Below, piece by piece: positions 25,809 to 32,962 of a stretch of 47,923 nucleotides of DNA. The stretch is taken from positions 1 to 47,923 of the forward strand of contig CAZZDA010000002.1 of NCBI GenBank assembly GCA_964652585.1. Reading direction: 5' to 3'. The translations under genes were made by a program, and so were the position numbers. The DNA is from CAZZDA01 sp964652585. GTDB lineage: Bacteria > Patescibacteriota > Patescibacteriia > UBA1544. The notes under the pieces are model-generated. The model was not told where the DNA came from, searched no databases, and worked only from the letters and a program-made list of their open reading frames with translations. Position 1 is the first letter of the stretch. Every line of letters starts with the position of its first letter.

Positions 25809-26903
25809 ATGATTGACAAACTTACACAAAAACAAATAGACTCAATGCCGTCCTTTGTGGAAAAGTGGGTGGATATCGCGGTACATCGCCCAACACAAGA
25901 CATTGAAACTGTTACTAAAAATATCCACTGGCTCTATGAGCAGATTGGTATTGATCCTGTAAATGTTTCAGTACATATCGTTTCTTCTCTTGATGAGTGG
26001 ATTGATATAAATAAAAAGCAAGTGGAGTCGCAAGTGCGGTCGCAAGTGTGGTCGCAAGTGGAGTCGCAAGTGCGGTCGCAAGTGTGGTCGCAAGTGGGGT
26101 CGCAAGTGGGGTCGCAAGTGTGGTCGCAAGTGTGGTCGCAAGTGTGGTCGCAAGTGGGGTCGCAAGTGGGGTCGCAAGTGGGGTCGCAAGTGGAGTCGCA
26201 AGTGGAGTCGCAAGTGTGGTCGCAAGTGTGGTCGCAAGTGGGGTCGCAAGTGGGGTCGCAAGTGCGGTCGCAGGTGTGGTATAGAGCTGACGAGATTGCC
26301 TTTGGTGATTTCTTCTATACTCATGGGATTATTTCTGAAAATAAAGAAGCGTTTTATAAATACGCTAATGTTATTTCAGACGCAGGTATGGCTATTTATA
26401 CTGACACTGACGCGTATCTTCTTGAAAAACCGAAAGTGTACACTGATACAAATGGACGTACCCATAGAGAAGACGGAAAAGCGATTGAGTGGAAAGATGG
26501 AAGTGGTCTGTACATTCTCCATGGTGTACGATTTGAAGAGGGTCTGTATTGGAAAGTGGTGAAAGGTGAACTTGACTTTAAGGAAGTATCGCAAATCAAA
26601 GATATAGACCAGCGTTGGGTGGCGTATAAGATGCTCGGTGCTGATGAATTGCTTAAAGGTGCTAACGCAACACTCCTCGACGAAAGCGAAAGGGGAAATA
26701 AACTGTATCGTATTGACAACTTCTTTGAGGAACATCCTCAAGCATTCTTTCTCCGCTATGAATGTCCCAGTACCGGCAGAGTATATATTTCAGGTGTCGA
26801 TCCGAAAGTGGTTGAGGAAACGAAAAATGACGCTGATGCTTGTATGGCATGGAAACATTGGTTATCCAAAGAAGCATACCGACTATTATCCGTTGAGAGT
26901 TAA
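25809..26903 (+). CDS. DUF6745-like protein with 21 SQV tetrapeptide repeats
   Basis: 364 residues. Residues 1-70 are a helical start (IDKLTQKQIDSMPSFVEKWV). Residues 73-156 consist of 21 copies of [E/R/W/G]SQV encoded by a 12-bp tandem repeat. Residues 160-364 are a globular domain (FGDFFYTHGIISENKEAFY, THREDGKAIEWKDGSGLYI, FEEHPQAFFLRYECPSTGR). The last part agrees with DUF6745-type proteins, whose members often carry similar QVW/QVG repeats, expected to form a small beta-solenoid. Role unknown. Confidence 0.7.
   Translation: MIDKLTQKQIDSMPSFVEKWVDIAVHRPTQDIETVTKNIHWLYEQIGIDPVNVSVHIVSSLDEWIDINKKQVESQVRSQVWSQVESQVRSQVWSQVGSQVGSQVWSQVWSQVWSQVGSQVGSQVGSQVESQVESQVWSQVWSQVGSQVGSQVRSQVWYRADEIAFGDFFYTHGIISENKEAFYKYANVISDAGMAIYTDTDAYLLEKPKVYTDTNGRTHREDGKAIEWKDGSGLYILHGVRFEEGLYWKVVKGELDFKEVSQIKDIDQRWVAYKMLGADELLKGANATLLDESERGNKLYRIDNFFEEHPQAFFLRYECPSTGRVYISGVDPKVVEETKNDADACMAWKHWLSKEAYRLLSVES
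26025..26276 (+). repeat. 12-bp tandem repeat, 21 units, in frame
   Basis: The unit is NGG/GAG-TCG-CAA-GTG. Only the first codon varies (TGG, CGG, GGG, GAG); the other nine bases are almost invariant, with one CAA-to-CAG change in the last unit. Blocks of identical units (for example three TGG in a row, three GGG in a row) indicate slippage or unequal exchange, so unit number may vary between relatives. Confidence 0.95.
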
Positions 26904-26909
26904 TAACCT

Positions 26910-26996
26910 ATGACCAAATCACTATACCAAATCGTAAAAGACGAACTCGCATCGGGGAAGAAAGGTCGCATACGAGACGGTAAGATTGTCGTGTAG
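26910..26996 (+). CDS. 28-residue basic peptide
   Basis: A short frame MTKSLYQIVKDELASGKKGR ending DGKIVV. It begins six bases after one gene and ends one base before the next, filling the gap exactly, which supports translation. No family. Confidence 0.4.
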   Translation: MTKSLYQIVKDELASGKKGRIRDGKIVV

Positions 26997-26997
26997 T

Positions 26998-27255
26998 ATG
27001 ACCACAGAAAACATACAACCAGAAAAAATACTGGAAGAAGGAGACACACCTTTTATGAACGGAAGTAATGGAGCAATGTGCGGTGGAGTGATGTCTTTCT
27101 CGCAGTGGCAAAAAGATCCTATGACAAACATGATGGCATTTTATATGGATGATGAAAAGTTTGAGATATATAAAAACCTCCGTTCAAAACAAGGAAAAGA
27201 AGCAAGGAAGAAAGCGGAAGAGTATTTCAAGCGTCATGCTATAAGTGCAATATGA
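26998..27255 (+). CDS. Unknown small phage protein
   Basis: 85 residues (MTTENIQPEKILEEGDTPFM...). The middle is Gly/Met-rich (NGAMCGGVMSFSQWQKDP) and the end is a charged helix (KQGKEARKKAEEYFKRH). The stop overlaps the next start by four bases (ATGA), so translation is coupled. No family recognised. Confidence 0.55.
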   Translation: MTTENIQPEKILEEGDTPFMNGSNGAMCGGVMSFSQWQKDPMTNMMAFYMDDEKFEIYKNLRSKQGKEARKKAEEYFKRHAISAI

Positions 27256-27584
27256 CAACAAAAAACAAACAACAAAAGAGCGTTGAAAAGTTTGGGGATA
27301 GAACATCTTTACAGCTTTTACAGGATACTTTGGATGATATTTGCTACGACCCTGAACTACGCATGAGAGCAAAAGCAAGGTGTGAACTAGCACTCAAGCA
27401 AGCGAAGAAAGAGGAGAGGGAGAGGATGGCGATAGCAATCCAGCATTCAATCCAACAGCAGATAGGTGAACTGTCTATTCCAGCTAGAAAAGGAGGTTAT
27501 CGGACATCTGTTTCAGAACCCGCAATCTATTTTCTTGAAAAGACTTCACAGTCTCTTTCCACTCTACTTGACAGTAAAGACTAA
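27252..27584 (+). CDS. Unknown helical protein
   Basis: 110 residues, mainly helical and charged (LRMRAKARCELALKQAKKEE, MAIAIQHSIQQQIGELS). Coupled to the preceding gene through an ATGA overlap and followed after six bases by the next gene. No recognised domain. Confidence 0.55.
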   Translation: MTTKNKQQKSVEKFGDRTSLQLLQDTLDDICYDPELRMRAKARCELALKQAKKEERERMAIAIQHSIQQQIGELSIPARKGGYRTSVSEPAIYFLEKTSQSLSTLLDSKD

Positions 27585-27590
27585 CACACC

Positions 27591-28103
27591 ATGACCATAT
27601 ACGAAAAAATCAGAGAGCGGTTGAATGAGCTTATTCCCTCACGCTTGAAGTTGAAGGTGGGGTGTGAGTTTGAAGTGATAGACGAAGGTGTTTGGCATTT
27701 CAGTGGACATTGGACAAACCCTAAATCACCTATACGTTACGAAAACGAAGGATATATGCTAGTAAAACATGGTATGGGTTGGAGCGGGCATGAGTGTGAA
27801 ACAAAGGAAGTGTATACAGTATCAGACGGGAATGATGTGCAGAATGAAAACATAAAAGTCCTCGGCACCCCTCCCACACTGCAAGAAGTGCTGTTGGCAT
27901 TGGCAAAGACACCACACATATACGACGTGGAAGTAGAGGTGTGCACAGCAGGGTATACAAACAAACCTATACGTTGCGAGATTGTGGCACGCTGGGATAC
28001 AAGTGAAAACGGTGTACCTACACGGATATTATACGACCTCACTAAAGACCTCAAAGACCAGTCGGAAGAGACGTTGCAAAGCATTCTAAGATTATTGGAG
28101 TAG
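27591..28103 (+). CDS. Conserved phage hypothetical protein
   Basis: 170 residues. The start LNELIPSRLKLKVGCEFEV and the centre KVLGTPPTLQEVLLALAKT follow a layout common in phage hypothetical proteins (…GCE… and …IIGRPITLEDVLIAL…), which belong to no characterised family. The protein is mixed alpha/beta and acidic at the C-terminus (DLTKDLKDQSEETLQSILRL). Role unknown. Confidence 0.6.
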   Translation: MTIYEKIRERLNELIPSRLKLKVGCEFEVIDEGVWHFSGHWTNPKSPIRYENEGYMLVKHGMGWSGHECETKEVYTVSDGNDVQNENIKVLGTPPTLQEVLLALAKTPHIYDVEVEVCTAGYTNKPIRCEIVARWDTSENGVPTRILYDLTKDLKDQSEETLQSILRLLE

Positions 28104-28111
28104 AGTATTTA

Positions 28112-28124
28112 TTCACTTAGTGAA
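28112..28124. promoter_or_regulatory. Palindrome before the YopX-like gene
   Basis: TTCACTTAGTGAA is a perfect 5+3+5 dyad 14 bases before the ATG at 28138, in an A/T-rich leader. It could be an operator or a small RNA hairpin. Confidence 0.3.
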
Positions 28125-28137
28125 CATAATAAACAAT

Positions 28138-28563
28138 ATGCAAAATCAAGAAAAAGAAAACAAAATGGGAAGTTTTAGGATTCTGAAATTTCGTGCATGG
28201 CAAAAACACTATAAGGAAATGTACCAACCCCATGAAGGATGGATTGAGTTTCATAATGGTGAACCATCACTCATCGGCTTTGACGATGGCGACTTACAGA
28301 TTAAACCAGAAGGTGTCGTCCTCATGCAGTACACAGGACTACTGGACAAAAACGGAAAGGAGATTTATGAGGGAGATATTGTGAAGACAAAATATAGAAG
28401 TCATACAGCTGTTATAGAATGGGATGATAATTTTGCTTCATTTTGTATGACGACAATTGATAACGATGTTGATGATGAGAGATTGTATGACCTTGGTGAT
28501 GTTGTTGAGGTCATCGGCAACATCTACGAAAACCCAAAACTAACCACACCGAAAGGTGAATAA
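28138..28563 (+). CDS. YopX-family protein
   Basis: 141 residues from the ATG at 28138. YopX signatures are clear: FRAWQKHYKEM at the start, MQYTGLLDKNGKEIYEGDIV at about 70-90, and VIGNIYENPKL near the C-terminus. The family is widespread in phages and has no established biochemical function; its beta-barrel core resembles small regulatory or nucleic-acid-binding folds. It lies in the accessory operon behind a short palindrome. Confidence 0.9.
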   Translation: MQNQEKENKMGSFRILKFRAWQKHYKEMYQPHEGWIEFHNGEPSLIGFDDGDLQIKPEGVVLMQYTGLLDKNGKEIYEGDIVKTKYRSHTAVIEWDDNFASFCMTTIDNDVDDERLYDLGDVVEVIGNIYENPKLTTPKGE

Positions 28564-28566
28564 CCT

Positions 28567-28905
28567 ATGAACACCGAATACACTACACTTGAAACAAGCA
28601 AAATCATGCACGCAGCGGTGCCTGAGTTGATTGTGGAAAACATTTATGAACGGAGGCGAGGGACTGATGTTTGGATGGAGGCAGTGAGGGGAGAGCAAAA
28701 CGAAGAGTATCACAAGTGGTTTGATAGTGTTAGGCGATACTCCTTCACCGACACACTGAAATGGATACGGAAGATGAGAGAAACACACAATCAGGCGAAA
28801 CACTTCATCAACTGTGAGTACTACCTCCTTGACGGCTACGTCGCCTCGGGATACGACATGTCCTCAAAAACAGTGTCGGACTTTATTCGTTCATTGGTGA
28901 AATAG
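28567..28905 (+). CDS. Unknown protein
   Basis: 112 residues, mostly helical, rich in Glu, Arg and Tyr (ELIVENIYERRRGTDVWMEA, DTLKWIRKMRETHNQAKHF). It follows the YopX-like gene by three bases and precedes the next gene by three. No family recognised. Confidence 0.55.
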   Translation: MNTEYTTLETSKIMHAAVPELIVENIYERRRGTDVWMEAVRGEQNEEYHKWFDSVRRYSFTDTLKWIRKMRETHNQAKHFINCEYYLLDGYVASGYDMSSKTVSDFIRSLVK

Positions 28906-28908
28906 GGT

Positions 28909-29214
28909 ATGTGCACACAAGGAAAAGAAAAACAAGTAACAACAGCCGACGGCACTGTGCGATCGTGTGATGAGTGTATACATCCGATTGTAGCTGCACT
29001 CAACAATGCAGGATTGCAAACAGTCGCAAGTTGCTGCGGACATGGGAAGCGAGCGGGCAACATTATTCTCAAAGACGGAAGGGAAATACTGATTATGCCG
29101 AACTACACAGAAAGCCGTCTCGTGGAGAGACTGTTTCCACCTCTCCATCCACGAAACAGAGAATGGAAACATATACTGAAACGAAAGGTCGCGAGGTGGG
29201 TACTTGATTTGTAA
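28909..29214 (+). CDS. Conserved phage protein with CCGHGKR motif
   Basis: 101 residues. RSCDECIHPIVAALNNAGLQ, TVASCCGHGKRAGNIILKDG and REILIMP form a pattern seen in many phage hypothetical proteins. The Cys and His residues (C20, C23, C43, C44, H46) could bind metal. Compact alpha/beta fold expected. Function unknown. Confidence 0.65.
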   Translation: MCTQGKEKQVTTADGTVRSCDECIHPIVAALNNAGLQTVASCCGHGKRAGNIILKDGREILIMPNYTESRLVERLFPPLHPRNREWKHILKRKVARWVLDL

Positions 29215-29231
29215 GCTAATATATATTCATT

Positions 29232-29489
29232 ATGAAAAAGTTTACACTCAAAAAATCAGAGAACAAAGACGCTCGCTTCCCCTATTGGGTGGAAAGTGAA
29301 GATGGATACGGACAGGTCATCTACACCTTCCGTGACAAAGAGAAAGCTGAAAGGTGCCTGCGACGGCTCAACGATGAAGGGTGGTGCGACCACTGCGGGG
29401 ACAGGGGAAATCCACCTTATTATCAAGTGGACGAGGAGACGCTGTGCTCGGAGTGCCACGACGAGTTTCGTATCAAGTTGGGGGAGTGA
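29232..29489 (+). CDS. Zinc-ribbon protein
   Basis: 85 residues. The N-terminal half is a small beta domain (FTLKKSENKDARFPYWVESE), the C-terminal half carries two Cys pairs, CDHCGDRG and CSECHDEF, spaced as in a zinc ribbon. Likely a nucleic-acid or protein-binding adaptor. Preceded by an A/T-rich leader without Shine-Dalgarno. Confidence 0.6.
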   Translation: MKKFTLKKSENKDARFPYWVESEDGYGQVIYTFRDKEKAERCLRRLNDEGWCDHCGDRGNPPYYQVDEETLCSECHDEFRIKLGE

Positions 29490-29513
29490 TTTATTCGCTA
29501 ACATCATTAGAGT

Positions 29514-29741
29514 ATGAAAACACCTATGAATGTACAACCATCAAGTTACCCAACAACAAGTGACATTAGTCAGTTTATGCGTGATATTGGCTTTCAGTGG
29601 TCAAACGAAGGACAAATATACTTCGGTTCAAACTACCAACACATTGAACGAAAAGTCGCAGAGTATATGTATGAACGACTTATCGGCAATGAACCATATC
29701 AAGGGCAAATGAGTACTATAAGAGACTCAGTAAAGGAATAG
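29514..29741 (+). CDS. Unknown small protein
   Basis: 75 residues (MKTPMNVQPSSYPTTSDISQ...). Contains aromatic segments FMRDIGFQWSNEGQIYFG and a helical end (ERKVAEYMYERLI). An in-frame-shifted start at 29530 is a weaker option. No family recognised. Confidence 0.5.
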   Translation: MKTPMNVQPSSYPTTSDISQFMRDIGFQWSNEGQIYFGSNYQHIERKVAEYMYERLIGNEPYQGQMSTIRDSVKE

Positions 29742-29779
29742 TCATTGTGGACTTATAAACTAACACCGCTCACCTCACA

Positions 29780-30333
29780 ATGAACATACAACTATACAAC
29801 GGCGACTGCTTAGAGGAGATGAAGAAGATGCCCGATGAGAGTGTTGATTGTGTGATCACATCTCCGCCGTATTGGGGACTTAGGGATTATGGATCCGAGG
29901 GACAACTAGGGCTTGAAAAAACATTCGTCAAGTACATTACAAAACTCTGTGATATATTCGATGAGGTACGTCGAATACTAAAGGATGAAGGGACTTGTTG
30001 GGTAAATATCGGGGACACTTACGGCACACAGTCAGGCGCGATGCGCGACGGAAAGTTTGGTCTGAAGAACACAAACAATCAGCAGTTTATACAACCGAAG
30101 TCTTTACATAAGTGCCTTCTCCAGATTCCATCACGATTTGCTGTTGAAATGATAGAGCGAGGGTGGATACTCCGAAATGAAATAATCTGGCACAAGCCCA
30201 ATGCCATGCCACAGAGCGTGAAGGATAGATTTACCCATGACTTTGAGAAGGTGTTCTTTTTTGTGAAGCATAAGCAATACAGTTTTGCACAACAGCTCGA
30301 ACCGTTCTCTATGAATACCGATGTGGAATACCG
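29780..30333 (+). CDS. DNA methyltransferase (SPPY type), 3' part lost in gap
   Basis: 184 visible residues. The catalytic motif IV SPPY is at 28-31 (VITSPPYWGLRDYG), as in beta-class N4-cytosine or N6-adenine methyltransferases; the N-terminal NGDCLEEMKKMPDESVDCV and the RILKDEGTCWVNIGDTYG segment are also typical. In this class the S-adenosylmethionine motif (FxGxG) lies at the C-terminus, so it should be in the missing sequence. It probably protects phage DNA from host restriction; no partner restriction enzyme is seen. Confidence 0.85.
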
Positions 30334-30433
30334 NNNNNNNNNNNNNNNNNNNNNNNNNNNNNNNNNNNNNNNNNNNNNNNNNNNNNNNNNNNNNNNNNNN
30401 NNNNNNNNNNNNNNNNNNNNNNNNNNNNNNNNN
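30334..30433. other. Assembly gap (100 N)
   Basis: Exactly 100 N, the default scaffold filler, so the real length is unknown. It interrupts the methyltransferase gene; a normal family member would need roughly 70-150 more residues, and other genes could also be hidden. Confidence 1.
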
Positions 30434-30447
30434 GATGTAATACACCT

Positions 30448-30591
30448 ATGGCACATCAACATAAATCACGAGGACAAAGACAAAGTTATGTGAAGCGATT
30501 TGAAAGTCGCTACGGCATGACACGCGCCCAGTGGCGTGCTCTCAAAAAAGACAATCCCAAAGAGGCGCACGCTTTGAGGATGAAAGTATAG
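30448..30591 (+). CDS. Small basic protein
   Basis: 47 residues (MAHQHKSRGQRQSYVKRFES, ...MTRAQWRALKKDNP). Basic and helical; phrases such as YGMTRAQWRAL suggest a short helix-turn-helix or ribosome-like binding peptide. It lies 14 bases after the gap and ends two bases before the next gene. Confidence 0.5.
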   Translation: MAHQHKSRGQRQSYVKRFESRYGMTRAQWRALKKDNPKEAHALRMKV

Positions 30592-30593
30592 CT

Positions 30594-31049
30594 ATGACCC
30601 GATACCCCAAACCCAAAAAACAGATACGTACCGAGAAAGAAGCGAGGGAGTACATCGGCGACATCGTCGCGAACCTGCAAGAGTGGCTCCTCCTTCATTC
30701 GTATGAGTGTTATATCCTCTTTCCCAAGGATAGAGGTTTCAAAAAGGTGGGAGAAAGTAAAGGCGCGGCAATAGTCGTGGATTATCCGTATAAAAACTTC
30801 AAGATTTCCATACAGCAAAGCACGATAGACACCATCTTTTCAGAAAAACCAAGCTCCGGCGTGTGGAGAAATCTGGAACACCTATTACTTCACGAACTCA
30901 TCCACGTCGTGCTCTGGGAACATGACACGCTGGCACGAAGCAGATATGTATCGGCGGATGAAATAGATAACGCTCACGAAGCGTGCACGGATCACCTCGC
31001 AAATTCCATGTACGCCATGATAGAAAAAACACGGGAGAAGAAAAAGTAG
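30594..31049 (+). CDS. Zincin-like putative metallopeptidase
   Basis: 151 residues from the ATG at 30594. A helix carries HELIH at residues 100-104 (EHLLLHELIHVVLWEHD), and NAHEACTDHLAN near residue 127 provides a possible third zinc ligand. The preceding strand (AAIVVDYPYKNFKISIQQ) fits a SprT-like or minimal zincin domain. Phage proteins of this kind are usually uncharacterised. It is the last gene before the structured-RNA region. Confidence 0.6.
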   Translation: MTRYPKPKKQIRTEKEAREYIGDIVANLQEWLLLHSYECYILFPKDRGFKKVGESKGAAIVVDYPYKNFKISIQQSTIDTIFSEKPSSGVWRNLEHLLLHELIHVVLWEHDTLARSRYVSADEIDNAHEACTDHLANSMYAMIEKTREKKK

Positions 31050-31105
31050 GTATATGTATAAAACATACATAAAACATGTCTAGACTATACACATTGTTCT
31101 TTATA

Positions 31106-31209
31106 CATTACAGGCAGACGGGGGAGAGGTGTTATTCGGGTACTCTGTTTCGTTTACCGAATGAACGTGAAGGAGGAATCACCCACCTCCCCACCGCCTG
31201 CTTGTAATG
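31106..31209 (+). ncRNA. Structured RNA element 1 of a tandem pair
   Basis: A terminal 16-bp stem pairs CATTACA-G-GCAG-A-CGG (31106-31121) with CCG-C-CTGC-T-TGTAATG (31194-31209), with one mismatch. Inside, GGGGAG pairs with CTCCCC and ATTCGG with CCGAAT; GTGA/TCAC closes a loop holding AGGAGGAA. It shares 5' AGACGGGGGAG and 3' CCGCCTGCTT with element 2. No open frame. Not a canonical tRNA: no T-loop. Confidence 0.5.
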
Positions 31210-31223
31210 ATGTTCTTTTCAAA

Positions 31224-31422
31224 GTGAGAAGTAGACGGGGGAGTGTGGCGGAATAGGTAGACGCTAGGATGCGCCATAGCACCGAGGCGGTTTATGGAAA
31301 AAACCATGTGAGGTGACTATTCCCGTACAACCGTTGGAAGTCGTGGGTATATAACCATAGACTTTACAACATGCCTGAAAGGGAGCGGGAGAAATCCTCA
31401 CCACTCTCCGCCTGCTTCTCAC
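31224..31422 (+). ncRNA. Structured RNA element 2 with tRNA-Leu-like D domain
   Basis: A terminal stem pairs GTGAGAAGTAG-A-CGG (31224-31238) with CCG-C-CTGCTTCTCAC (31408-31422). Inside is a tRNA-Leu-like 5' half: GGGAGTG acceptor (31239-31245, pairs with CACTCTC at 31402-31408), T8 G9, D arm GCGGAATAGGTAGACGC, and a long-variable-arm-like hairpin ATGG-AAAAAA-CCAT. The T stem GTGAGG (31308-31313) pairs with CCTCAC (31396-31401) but the T loop contains about 82 extra bases with their own stems (TTCCCG/CGGGAG; GTTG.AAGTC/GACTT.CAAC). The anticodon arm is not normal. Could be a degenerate or intron-bearing tRNA, or a new RNA class. Confidence 0.5.
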
Positions 31423-31494
31423 ACATAACCCACACAATTGTAAACACATCACTTGTTATTGGAAACAACATTGTAAACAAAACGGAGAAAAACC

Positions 31495-31740
31495 ATGGAA
31501 ACCATTGACATCACAATTAAAGCGCAGGGAAAAGAGTACCGCGTGGACACGCACGGAAACGAGTATGTCTTTCATCAGCGCGACTTAGGGAGACCGCACC
31601 ACGGATCCATAAAGCGCATAGTGAAAGACCGCTTCCTCGTTCTCAAGCTCATATCCGACCTCATGGCGGGGAAAGAGATATGTATCACGCGGTGGTACGC
31701 GTTTGGACTTGGAAGAGATGATTTAGGTAAACAACTCTAA
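31495..31740 (+). CDS. Unknown protein, first gene of the Shine-Dalgarno cassette
   Basis: 81 residues (METIDITIKAQGKEYRVDTH...), beta-rich start and helical end (VLKLISDLMAGKEICITRW). GGAG lies seven bases before the ATG. The upstream stretch 31423-31494 has two ATTGTAAACA copies around a TTGTTATTGGAAACAACA segment, possibly an operator. No family recognised. Confidence 0.6.
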   Translation: METIDITIKAQGKEYRVDTHGNEYVFHQRDLGRPHHGSIKRIVKDRFLVLKLISDLMAGKEICITRWYAFGLGRDDLGKQL

Positions 31741-31752
31741 AGGAGGTGCATC

Positions 31753-31953
31753 ATGCTACATGTTATTGGGAACCTCCCCGTAACGGAGGTTGAACGCCGC
31801 GCGCTCTGGTACTTTCGCTGCGGACAGTGCGGAATCCGAGCGCGAACGCATTTTTACAAAAACGTCAAACAAGGACTATGCGCGAAGTGCAGAACGAAGT
31901 TCAAGGCACTGGTAAACAGCACGCGCATATTCAAAAAACCCAAAAGGAGGTAA
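31753..31953 (+). CDS. Small zinc-ribbon protein
   Basis: 66 residues. Two Cys pairs, FRCGQCGIRAR and GLCAKCRTKF, form a likely zinc ribbon; the C-terminus is basic (RIFKKPKRR). A perfect AGGAGGT lies five bases before the ATG, unlike most genes in this genome. Probably a DNA/RNA-binding protein. Confidence 0.65.
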   Translation: MLHVIGNLPVTEVERRALWYFRCGQCGIRARTHFYKNVKQGLCAKCRTKFKALVNSTRIFKKPKRR

Positions 31954-31955
31954 GC

Positions 31956-32264
31956 ATGGCGAGAAAAGGAATGGGGAAAAAGACCCCCCGCGGATTCAGC
32001 AGCCGTAAGTACCATAAGCACCACAGGGTGCCGACAAGCCGAGGCGGGGACAAGAAAGACCTTCGTAATATCTCTCTTGTCCCCCGAAACCTCCATGAAG
32101 CGTATCACGCGTTCGCGGGGAATTTGCTTCCCCATGAACTCGCGAAAGTATTAAATACGCTCTGGATTGACCCTGACGTGGAACTTGTCGCCCTCACCAA
32201 GGGAAAAGAAGCTGACTTACTGAAAGAAGACGCGCGTCTCCAAGGTATTCTCAACGAGGAGTAA
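31956..32264 (+). CDS. HNH endonuclease
   Basis: 102 residues. The HNH core is visible at about residues 18-52: KHHRVPTSRGG, then DLRNISLVPRNLHEAYHAF, giving the H...N...H metal/catalytic set. The rest is helical. AAGGAGG lies five bases before the ATG, and the gene ends upstream of a strong terminator. Such free-standing HNH proteins in phages are homing-type or packaging-associated nucleases; linkage to zinc-ribbon protein and structured RNAs suggests a mobile cassette. Confidence 0.75.
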   Translation: MARKGMGKKTPRGFSSRKYHKHHRVPTSRGGDKKDLRNISLVPRNLHEAYHAFAGNLLPHELAKVLNTLWIDPDVELVALTKGKEADLLKEDARLQGILNEE

Positions 32265-32295
32265 AATCTCACATAGCACGAGAAATGTGGGTACG

Positions 32296-32351
32296 GTCGG
32301 CGGTACGTGGGGGTGGTGGTAGTATGCCCCTCCCCTTCGCCGACGTTTTTT
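32296..32351 (+). terminator. Terminator ending the HNH cassette
   Basis: GTCGGCG (32296-32302) pairs perfectly with CGCCGAC (32338-32344); an inner G-rich/C-rich pair (GGGGG with CCCC) extends it; GTTTTTTCC follows. Clear Rho-independent form. Confidence 0.8.
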
Positions 32352-32370
32352 CCGGCACATAACGACAGTT

Positions 32371-32541
32371 ATGTTCCGGAAGAAGCGTATGGTAAAAAAA
32401 GATACAGCAATAAGACATCTTGTGTGTGCCATGGGATTTGCGATACTCTCCACAACAGTGGAAAGCACATTCGCGCGATTAGTCTTTACGGCACTCAGTG
32501 TTACATACTGGATAGTATATTTCAACAGCTCTTTGAGATAG
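32371..32541 (+). CDS. 56-residue small membrane protein
   Basis: Frame MFRKKRMVKKDTAIRHLV... The basic N-terminus (seven Lys/Arg in the first ten) leads into two hydrophobic helices, about 17-30 and 36-51, and ends FNSSLR. It follows the terminator and has no Shine-Dalgarno. The positive-inside layout suggests a real inner-membrane protein; function unknown. Confidence 0.45.
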   Translation: MFRKKRMVKKDTAIRHLVCAMGFAILSTTVESTFARLVFTALSVTYWIVYFNSSLR

Positions 32542-32685
32542 TGGATGGAAATGTATCCGGTACAGAACTGTCCTCTTGCGGTAAGTGCCTCAATGGTCTT
32601 TATCCGGGCCAACGCCGGTGCAAGATCGAGACACACGCCCTCGCGACATCACAGCGGTGAATGACGGTCTGTGCCGGGTACATTC

Positions 32686-32731
32686 TTATCCACACCCTGC
32701 TATTGCGAACGGCTCGCACATGACATACAAT
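32686..32731 (+). promoter_or_regulatory. Promoter with TTATCCACA box and dyad operator
   Basis: TTATCCACA (32686-32694), eight bases, TTGCGA (32703-32708), 17-base spacer, TACAAT (32726-32731). The dyad GCGAACGGCTCGC overlaps the -35. Expected start near 32738. Confidence 0.65.
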
Positions 32732-32737
32732 AGGTGG

Positions 32738-32885
32738 AGAGTTGAAGCGGAGACAACTGCTCCACAGTGTCTCCGCCGCAGATCTCGACCCTGCGGATTT
32801 ACCGGATGCCGAATGTGCTCCGCGCTTGTACTTGTTCTTTCGCGCGACACCTACAATTAGAGATGTACAACGGCATCTCGTTTTT
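32738..32885 (+). ncRNA. Short promoter-to-terminator RNA, possible attenuator
   Basis: Transcript of about 148 nt. It opens with a hairpin GCGGAGACA.CTG/CAG.TGTCTCCGC (32747-32776, 9+3 bp) and closes with GAGATG-TACAACGG-CATCTC-G-TTTTT (32860-32885). No start-codon frame of note. Either a regulatory RNA or a leader whose terminator controls the gene at 32963. Confidence 0.45.
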
Positions 32886-32892
32886 CCTCGGC

Positions 32893-32944
32893 ATCCGTGC
32901 CCCCGGTGGGAAGAGAGCAACATATTCGCGCCGGGAGCACGGAT
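32893..32944 (+). promoter_or_regulatory. Long hairpin before gene at 32963
   Basis: ATCCGTGCCCCCGG (32893-32906) pairs with CCGGGAGCACGGAT (32931-32944), 13 of 14 bp, loop 24 nt, 18 bases before the ATG. No U-run; could regulate translation or RNA processing. Confidence 0.5.
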
Positions 32945-32962
32945 TATCATTCATCACACACT

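Larger units (their letters stand above)
32542..32962 (+). other. Gene-poor regulatory region
   Basis: No convincing gene. A 38-codon frame from 32545 (MEMYPVQNCPLAVSASMVFI...) and a longer overlapping frame (32307-32660) have no family signal. The region holds a promoter (32686-32731), a 5' hairpin, a terminator-like hairpin at 32859-32885 and a 14-bp hairpin at 32893-32944 just before the next gene. Confidence 0.6.

Noticed and set aside
26025..26276. CRISPR-like array
   Set aside because: Units are 12 bp without spacers and stay in one reading frame; it is a coding tandem repeat.
31121..31196. Element 1 read as a 76-nt tRNA
   Set aside because: Length and end pairing fit, but the T-loop bases, the anticodon stem and the CCA are wrong (CCG end), so it is listed only as structured RNA.
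32307..32660. Frame of 117 codons across the terminator at 32296-32351
   Set aside because: It starts within a terminator stem, has no family signal and overlaps the better membrane-protein frame at 32371.
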